Assembly (NCBI RefSeq): GCF_022024035.1
Contig: NZ_CP091787.1
Coordinates: 62,001 to 126,000 of the forward strand
Length of the DNA stretch: 64,000 nucleotides
Source: Prevotella sp. E13-17
Lineage (GTDB): Bacteria; Bacteroidota; Bacteroidia; Bacteroidales; Bacteroidaceae
Reading direction: 5' to 3'
How positions within the stretch are numbered: position 1 is the stretch's first letter; each line of letters opens with the position of its first letter. This document shows, in pieces, positions 59,167 to 64,000 of this stretch. The position numbers and the translations under genes are program-made. The notes under the pieces were generated by a model, which saw nothing but the letters and a program-made list of their open reading frames with translations, was not told the origin of the DNA and made no database searches.

Positions 59167-59195
59167 ATTTCTTAACTCCTCCTTAAATTGATATA

Positions 59196-60443
59196 ATGAA
59201 AAGATTATTTGTTGCATTATCACTTGTCTGCTGCCAGCTGTCATTCAGCATGGCGCAAGATTACTATTACAACCCCGTCATCAATCGCAGTCTGCCCGAT
59301 CCCAGCGTCATCAAGGCCTCCGATGGCTACTTCTACTTGTATGCCACCGAGGACACCCACAACGTGCCCATCTATCGCTCTAAGAACCTGGTGAACTGGC
59401 GCTATGTCGCCACGGCCTTCACCGATGCCACACGTCCCATGGACTATTGTCCTAACGGAGGCATCTGGGCGCCCGACATCAACTACATCAATGGTCAGTA
59501 TGTGCTCTACTACTCCAAGTCGGAGTGGGGCAAGACCTGGGAGAATGGCATTGGTGTGGCTGTCAGCAGTCGCCCCGACGGCGGTTTCCACAGTGCCCAC
59601 AAGCTATTCCTCTCCAGCGAGATTGGCATCGAAAACTGCATAGACCCCTTCTTCATCGAGGACGACGGCCACAACTATCTGTTCTGGGGCTCGTTCCACG
59701 ACATCTATGGCGTAGAGCTCACCGAAGACGGACTGGCCATCAAGGAGGGCTGCACACCCAAGAAGATTGCCGGCGGACTGATCGAGGCCACCATGATTGT
59801 CAAGCACGATGGCTACTTCTACCTCATCGGCTCGGCTGGCTCATGTTGCGAGGGTGCTAACAGCACCTACCGCTTGGTGATGACGCGTGCAACAGATATC
59901 TTCGGACCCTATCTCGACCGTAACGGACGCACAGCTGTAGGCGACAATTTCACACTTCTGCTCCAAAAGAGTCCTGAGGTCTATGGCCCTGGCCACTGCT
60001 CTGAGTTTGTCGAAGACGATGCCGGTCAGACCTGGGTGCTCTATCATGGTTTCCCGTCAGATAATGTCAACCTGGGTCGCGTCACCTATCTCGACCGCAT
60101 TGTCTGGAAGAAAGACGGTTGGCCATCTATTGCGCGCAGCATGCCTTCTACCGAGGCCGAGGTGCCTCTCTTTGGTGATGCTGTCGGCATCGACAGTGTC
60201 TCTGCTTCGGCCGACGATGAGTTCCTCTTCCTGCCCACCGAGGCTCCTGGCATGTACCGCATTGAGAGCCCCGACAGCGAGCCCTACACGTGGCGACTGG
60301 TCAATGCCAACGGTGTGCAGAAGCTCAGAGGCACCGGCACTGGCACCATCATCGTTGATGCCTCGCAGATGCCTTCCGGCATGTATGTCATTGAAGTTCA
60401 GACCAAGCATGGTCATCAATCTAAAAAGATCGTCAAAGGATAA
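59196..60443 (+). CDS. GH43 glycosidase with C-terminal sorting domain
   Basis: A 415-residue secreted enzyme (signal LFVALSLVCCQLSFSMA-Q). The propeller has the GH43 triad Asp35 (LPDPSVI), Asp150 (NCIDPFF) and Glu197 (LIEATMI), and the blocks GGIWAPDINYINGQYVLYYS (one strand pair) and VYGPGHCSEF. It resembles the arabinanase/arabinofuranosidase branch of GH43. Residues about 345-415 are a beta-sandwich resembling a full type IX sorting domain (RLVNANGVQKL, MPSGMYVIEVQTKHG, KKIVKG). It is the last gene of PUL 2, behind a stem-loop and before a strong terminator. Confidence 0.85.
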   Translation: MKRLFVALSLVCCQLSFSMAQDYYYNPVINRSLPDPSVIKASDGYFYLYATEDTHNVPIYRSKNLVNWRYVATAFTDATRPMDYCPNGGIWAPDINYINGQYVLYYSKSEWGKTWENGIGVAVSSRPDGGFHSAHKLFLSSEIGIENCIDPFFIEDDGHNYLFWGSFHDIYGVELTEDGLAIKEGCTPKKIAGGLIEATMIVKHDGYFYLIGSAGSCCEGANSTYRLVMTRATDIFGPYLDRNGRTAVGDNFTLLLQKSPEVYGPGHCSEFVEDDAGQTWVLYHGFPSDNVNLGRVTYLDRIVWKKDGWPSIARSMPSTEAEVPLFGDAVGIDSVSASADDEFLFLPTEAPGMYRIESPDSEPYTWRLVNANGVQKLRGTGTGTIIVDASQMPSGMYVIEVQTKHGHQSKKIVKG

Positions 60444-60471
60444 CTATCGCACAGCGATATCTCGATGTTTG

Positions 60472-60508
60472 TCGGGCTCCTGTCAAAAGGCATGGAGCCC
60501 GATTTTTT
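60472..60508 (+). terminator. Terminator of PUL 2
   Basis: TCGGGCTCC pairs with GGAGCCCGA (9 bp) around a 13-nt loop, then six T residues. Confidence 0.88.
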
Positions 60509-60560
60509 GTCTCAGTCCAATCGGCACCGCCTTAGTGGTTCGTCTTCAGTCTGTGTTTAT

Positions 60561-60655
60561 TGAACCTTGCGCAGCCCCTCCCCTCCCATGTAGGGGAGGG
60601 GTCGGGGGTGGGGTCAGTGATGTTCTAACTGCCAATGGAGATACAGACCCCACCC
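60561..60655. repeat. 95-bp GC-rich repeat, copy 1 (G-quadruplex motif)
   Basis: It matches 61111-61205 at 93 of 95 positions (differences at 60569 and 60620). It holds the hairpin CCCCTCCCCT / AGGGGAGGGG and four G runs (GGGG, GGGG, GGGGG, GGGG) at 60593-60613. Its GGTGGGGTC can pair with the later GACCCCACC. Confidence 0.85.
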
Positions 60656-60746
60656 CGGCCCTCCCGGGGGAGGGAGATATTCTCGATTGGATTCCTGTTT
60701 CTAGTTTCTTCATTGTATTATTCGGTTAATTGTTTGTTTTTAAACG

Positions 60747-60843
60747 CCTACGGATTTTACGGATTATACGAATTAAAAATCGATATGAATACGTTGACTC
60801 CGTAGGCTGAAAAAAAATTCGTAAAATCCGTAAAATCCGTAGG
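60747..60843. repeat. 28-bp inverted repeat of TACGGATTT units
   Basis: Arms 60747-60774 and 60816-60843 pair at 27 of 28 positions around a 41-nt AT-rich loop. Each arm contains CCTACGGATTTTACGGATT. It resembles dispersed repeats of Bacteroidota genomes and has no ORF. Confidence 0.8.
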
Positions 60844-60984
60844 TAAAATAAAGTTTTCATTGGTTGGAACCGCCTACGGCGGGAAATTCTTCAAAATTGA
60901 AAACAAAATTTTTCATTTTTATTTTTTTTCTTGTCTGACACAAGCCGAATGGATAAAAGATCCTGTTTAATTTTGAATCAGATT

Positions 60985-61087
60985 TTGAAAAATTTCCCTG
61001 CGCAGCAGGCTAAAACTTCCGCGATTGAGGCCGCCTACGTCGGGAAGGTTTAGCTCGACGGCCGACAGGGGAAGTCAAATTTTTCAA
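60985..61087. repeat. Structured non-coding element
   Basis: The ends TTGAAAAATTT (60985-60995) and AAATTTTTCAA (61077-61087) are exact inverted repeats. Inside are GC palindromes (CTGCGCAGCAG, GCCTACGTCGG against CGACGGC). CCGCCTACGGCGGGAA at about 60870-60885 is an outside relative of the inner CCGCCTACGTCGGGAA at about 61030-61045. No protein is encoded. Confidence 0.5.
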
Positions 61088-61110
61088 CCTGTGCGGTTGT
61101 TTCCTTAGCT

Positions 61111-61205
61111 TGAACCTTACGCAGCCCCTCCCCTCCCATGTAGGGGAGGGGTCGGGGGTGGGGTCAGTGTTGTTCTAACTGCCAATGGAGATACAGACCC
61201 CACCC
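61111..61205. repeat. 95-bp GC-rich repeat, copy 2 (G-quadruplex motif)
   Basis: Direct repeat of 60561-60655, 550 bp downstream, with the four G runs at 61143-61163. A degenerate part repeat (CCCCACCCCGGCCCTCCC) follows at about 61222-61239, next to array 2. Confidence 0.85.
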
Positions 61206-61271
61206 GGCCCTCCAAAAGGAACCCCACCCCGGCCCTCCCAAGGGAGGGAGATATATGTCTTGAATTGGCAT

Positions 61272-61547
61272 TTCCAGAGTCAGAAGAGGGCCGCTTTTAA
61301 AGTCTAAAAGCACGTGTTCTAATGTCTAAAAGAGGCGCTTCTGAAGTCTAAAACCGAAGCTATCATTTCTGGTCTAGCCCCTGGATGCTCTACATCCAGC
61401 CCTTAGAACGACCGCATCCAGGGGCTAAAACGACCCGTTCCAGGGGCTGGATACACCACATCCAGGGGCTGGACGGACATCAAAAGTAAAGCTATTACAA
61501 CGCAAAAGCGAAACTATAACAAGACGAAAGCAGCACTATGACAGTGC
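61272..61547. repeat. 22-nt-phased array of 15-nt palindromes (array 2, inverted)
   Basis: Unit starts: class C at 61272 (slightly decayed), 61295, 61317, 61339; an 11-nt insert 61361-61371; class B at 61372, 61394, 61416, 61438, 61460; class A at 61482, 61504, 61526. A decayed unit may follow at 61548. Spacing is 22 nt throughout apart from the decayed first unit (23 nt). Read on the minus strand, the order A-B-11-C and the sequence of unit centres (CCCC, CCCC, CCCC, AGGG, GGGG in class B) match array 1 unit by unit, while the 7-nt linkers differ. Confidence 0.85.
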
Positions 61548-61813
61548 GAAACCGTTCCTATCCCGACCAAGAACACCCCCACCACGACTTTCCCGATGGA
61601 GGTTTTTGTTACTAAAAAATGGCTGCAGAGCTTGCTTGGGGTGGGATGGAGAGAAAAAATGTCATATTTTTCTCGATTTTCTATATAAAAAAGGTGCTTG
61701 ATAGCGATTTCTTTTTGCTTCAAAAAACATCGGTTTCATCGGCGATTTCGTGAATTATTCACTTTTTGTGTTCAAAAATGTTCGAAAATGTTCGATTTTT
61801 TATGGGAAAAACA

Positions 61814-61845
61814 TTTGGCTGATTCCTTAATTGTTTCTACTTTTG
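61814..61845 (+). promoter_or_regulatory. Consensus promoter of the M16 peptidase genes
   Basis: TTTG (61814-61817), 20 nt, TACTTTTG (61838-61845). The start site would be near 61850, leaving an untranslated leader of nearly 200 nt before the ATG at 62048. I see no riboswitch that I can name in that leader. The gap 61548-61813 has short AAAATGTTCG repeats (61770-61795) and no gene. Confidence 0.8.
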
Positions 61846-62047
61846 CACCCGACCAATGACTAAATAGTCAACTCAAAACTTTAAGTAATAATGACTGTTG
61901 TGATATTTTAGGTGATAAGACGGAAGAGCTTAAGACGCTTGCTCCGATCACAAGATGGTTAAAGCATGTCATACGATAAGTGTGCGTGTTTGAACCTCAC
62001 AACGACTGTGCATCTATATGTAAATATCTGAATAAAAAATAAAACTT

Positions 62048-63505
62048 ATGGAGAGAAATAAACTGTTACTCTTGCTTGTCTGTTTTCTGGGATTACAGGC
62101 AATGGCGAAAACAGAAAAGGTTAAGTATGAAGATTTTCTCTTAAGAGATTCTTCACGTGTTATTTGCAGAACGCTGGACAATGGCTTTCGGTATTTTATA
62201 CAAAAGCAACCAATGGGAAGCCTGCAAATGTCTTTGATACAGAAAACCGGATTCTTGCAAGATGGAGAAACGGTAGAGTGCTCGCATTTCGTGGAGCACA
62301 TGATGCTGACCGCTAACCGAGTGATGGCAACAGGAGATACGTTAAGAAGCTATCTTAATAAGCTTGGTATGGACTACGGCATGAACTTCAACGCCTATAC
62401 TTCTAGGACGTTTACGAAATATGACTTAGTAAGCTCAAGAACAGACGAGGCGTATGTTGATTCTTGCCTGGAGATACTCTCTGATATTGCCGGTGGCGCC
62501 AGTATCTGTGCCATGGACTTGGAAGAACAGAGAGAAAGAATGTATAATGAGGTGTACAACAGATATTTTAATGTTTTTGCCAGACAGGCAGATGCTTCTG
62601 AAGCCGTTTTCTTGTATGGACGCACTCCCGACGAATGGCACCAGATGAGGTTGGACGGCACAAAGAGGATGACACAGTCTCAGCTTGAGAACTTCTATAA
62701 CACATGGTATCAGCCACAGCATCAGTGCCTCGTGCTGACAGGCGATGTCACCGATGGGGTGGAGGATATGATAAAGCGTAAATTCGGCAGTCGTCCAAGC
62801 ATGCCGACCCCTGCAGTGGCGGTAGGTGACTTTAGCAAGCAGAATCTGATGATAGAAAGACACGGGAAAGCGGAATTTAGAATCAAGCTAACGTTCACTC
62901 AGCCTCTTCTGACTCAGTCAGAGAAAGAGACCCCCAAGTTTTTTAAAGACTACTTTGCGCTGAAAAAAAGTTGTTCTGCACTACATGACAGAATGGTGAA
63001 GAGTGCAAATGACGATCTGGCTTTGGTTGTTGGCTATCAATTGGAAGATCGTTTTGCTTTGCTGATGCAATATATATATAGCATCAATGGCGAGGATGCT
63101 GACGGTGGCTTGATGGCTCTCGCAGATAGCGTGGCAAACTTCCTCGATGACATTCGCAACAATGGCGTACAGATAAAAATGCCTAAGGATATGCTTAACA
63201 AGAAAGAGTTTGCGCTGCAACGTGCGCAGGCACTGAAGAAATTGCAGGAGGGCGACGGCAAGGATAATACCATTGATCCTGTAACGCCTATAAGTGAATG
63301 CGCCATTTATTCCTTGCCACTCTACAAGCAGGAAGACACCGACGCTTACTGGTCGTATGAACTCAGCGGCAAAGATGTGTCGGATTATTGCAAGCAGTTC
63401 ATCAAAAAGTCTGGCTTAAAGATAGAGTGTATCCTGCCATACGGTTATCCCGAGCGTGAGATTTCAGAGAAGTTGAATGCTCTTTTGAGACAATATAATA
63501 ATTAA
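62048..63505 (+). CDS. Exported M16 family zinc peptidase
   Basis: A 485-residue exported peptidase (signal LLLLLVCFLGLQAMA-K). The inverted zinc motif H-x-x-E-H is present as His80, Glu83, His84 (CSHFVEHMM), and the third ligand Glu lies about 76 residues on (LEEQRERMYNEV, near residue 160). RTLDNGFRYFIQKQPMG is the family's first strand pair. The second half (about 250-485) is the inactive M16-like domain (MIERHGKAEFRIKLTF). It is shorter than the large Bacteroidota M16 proteins of about 940 residues. It acts in the periplasm on peptides and is followed 39 nt later by a related gene, so a heterodimer is likely. Confidence 0.85.
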   Translation: MERNKLLLLLVCFLGLQAMAKTEKVKYEDFLLRDSSRVICRTLDNGFRYFIQKQPMGSLQMSLIQKTGFLQDGETVECSHFVEHMMLTANRVMATGDTLRSYLNKLGMDYGMNFNAYTSRTFTKYDLVSSRTDEAYVDSCLEILSDIAGGASICAMDLEEQRERMYNEVYNRYFNVFARQADASEAVFLYGRTPDEWHQMRLDGTKRMTQSQLENFYNTWYQPQHQCLVLTGDVTDGVEDMIKRKFGSRPSMPTPAVAVGDFSKQNLMIERHGKAEFRIKLTFTQPLLTQSEKETPKFFKDYFALKKSCSALHDRMVKSANDDLALVVGYQLEDRFALLMQYIYSINGEDADGGLMALADSVANFLDDIRNNGVQIKMPKDMLNKKEFALQRAQALKKLQEGDGKDNTIDPVTPISECAIYSLPLYKQEDTDAYWSYELSGKDVSDYCKQFIKKSGLKIECILPYGYPEREISEKLNALLRQYNN

Positions 63506-63544
63506 CCTGATTCAGTCTTAACTATAAAAAAGCTTTTGATTATC

Positions 63545-64000
63545 ATGATGAAAACAAAACTGTCTCTTTTCTCGGTCGTTTTTTGTTTCGCCATTCAAGT
63601 GTTGGCCCAGTCCGAGAATGTCAGATATGAGGATTTTCTGGTGACCGACTCGTCTAATATCTACCAGGGTATCCTGGACAATGGCTTTCGCTATTATATT
63701 TGCAATAATAACAGGCCTGGCAATGAGCTGGAGATGAGGCTCATTCAGAAATCGGGAACCGACGATGATGTGGAAGCGCCAGGCATCTCGCTCTTGCTGA
63801 AAAGAATGCTTTCCTCAGAAAATCTCTCTGTAGGAACAGACGGCATGCTGAAAAACAGACTTGAAGGTCTGAAGTTGGAACGGAAAACCAAATTCAGAGG
63901 GCTGACTCCCGGCGTTCCTGCCTACCATTCAGAAATCGATAACAGATGTACGGAGTTTTGCTTGTTTCAGTTGAAAAAAGAAAAGGCCTATGTGGCATCG
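63545..64000 (+). CDS. M16-like protein lacking the zinc motif (3' end outside window)
   Basis: The frame is open from ATG 63545 to the window edge (152 codons). The start gives a signal peptide (LSLFSVVFCFAIQVLA-Q). The mature part is colinear with the upstream M16 protein: NVRYEDFLVTDSSNIYQGILDNGFRYYI against KVKYEDFLLRDSSRVICRTLDNGFRYFI, here split by variable sites. Where the upstream protein has SHFVEHMM this one has APGISLLLKRM, so His, Glu and His are all lost. It is probably the non-catalytic partner of an M16B-type heterodimer, or a substrate-holding subunit. The C-terminal part is not seen. Confidence 0.75.
   Translation, partial: MMKTKLSLFSVVFCFAIQVLAQSENVRYEDFLVTDSSNIYQGILDNGFRYYICNNNRPGNELEMRLIQKSGTDDDVEAPGISLLLKRMLSSENLSVGTDGMLKNRLEGLKLERKTKFRGLTPGVPAYHSEIDNRCTEFCLFQLKKEKAYVAS

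Noticed and set aside
61514..61723. Minus-strand ORF of 69 codons at the end of array 2
   Set aside because: It overlaps the palindromic array, has no family signal and no promoter that I can see.
1..64000. tRNA, rRNA, tmRNA genes or prophage
   Set aside because: No cloverleaf-like segments, conserved rRNA stretches or phage structural genes were seen on reading.

Overview
The window looks like chromosomal DNA of a Prevotella-like member of the Bacteroidota. The evidence is two SusC/SusD carbohydrate-uptake pairs, promoters of the Bacteroidota type (TTTG, about 20 nt, TAnnTTTG), little sign of Shine-Dalgarno sequences, and many secreted proteins with a short C-terminal tail of the kind YNLxGQRV...GKKV that I associate with Prevotella. 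There are no rRNA or tRNA genes, no CRISPR array and no prophage.

Layout. 1-1.35 kb: 3' part of a secreted DUF5005-like protein. 1.35-4.75 kb: accessory strip with a DUF4160 remnant plus DUF2442 gene, an unknown secreted protein, a decayed RAYT (REP-associated tyrosine) transposase, two small lipoproteins and a TRL-like lipoprotein. 4.75-5.5 kb: non-coding, holding a 22-nt-phased array of 15-nt palindromes. 5.5-7.6 kb: a double GH43 enzyme. 7.8-39.9 kb: a large polysaccharide utilization locus (PUL 1) read rightwards. It has two stand-alone beta-helix proteins, a DUF4886/beta-helix/DUF4832 fusion, a small ORF coupled to an SGNH esterase, an ECF sigma and FecR-type anti-sigma, a second DUF4832 protein, an STN-type SusC with SusD and a SusE/F-like lipoprotein, a third DUF4832 protein, a flavoprotein-GH36 fusion, a GH2-GH3 fusion, a GH3-PA14 and a GH2. 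40.0-42.1 kb: a CDP-alcohol phosphotransferase-like membrane protein and a YbhN-like flippase-fold protein. 42.1-46.0 kb, minus strand: acpP-fabF-rnc and an HI0933-like flavoprotein. 46.2-47.5 kb: MATE exporter. 47.6-60.4 kb: PUL 2 (GH125, GH76, GH43, SusC, SusD, SusE-like, GH43), probably for alpha-1,6-linked mannan. 60.4-62.0 kb: 1.6 kb of non-coding repeats, including an inverted colinear copy of the 22-nt array. 62.0-64.0 kb: an M16 zinc peptidase and the start of a paralogue that has lost its zinc motif.

How the genes fit together. In PUL 1 the STN-type SusC, FecR and ECF sigma form the usual trans-envelope signalling relay. Surface and periplasmic GH2, GH3, GH36-like and esterase activities would dismantle a branched glycan. 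The three DUF4832 proteins share two invariant glutamates placed like a clan GH-A catalytic pair and may be an uncharacterised hydrolase family. In PUL 2, GH76 would cut the alpha-1,6-mannan backbone, GH125 would trim alpha-1,6-mannose and the GH43 enzymes would remove side groups.

The least explained features are the two 22-nt-phased palindromic arrays, which flank both PULs in opposite orientations with matching unit order, and the flavoprotein-GH36 fusion. Family names come from motif recognition by eye; no database search was run.
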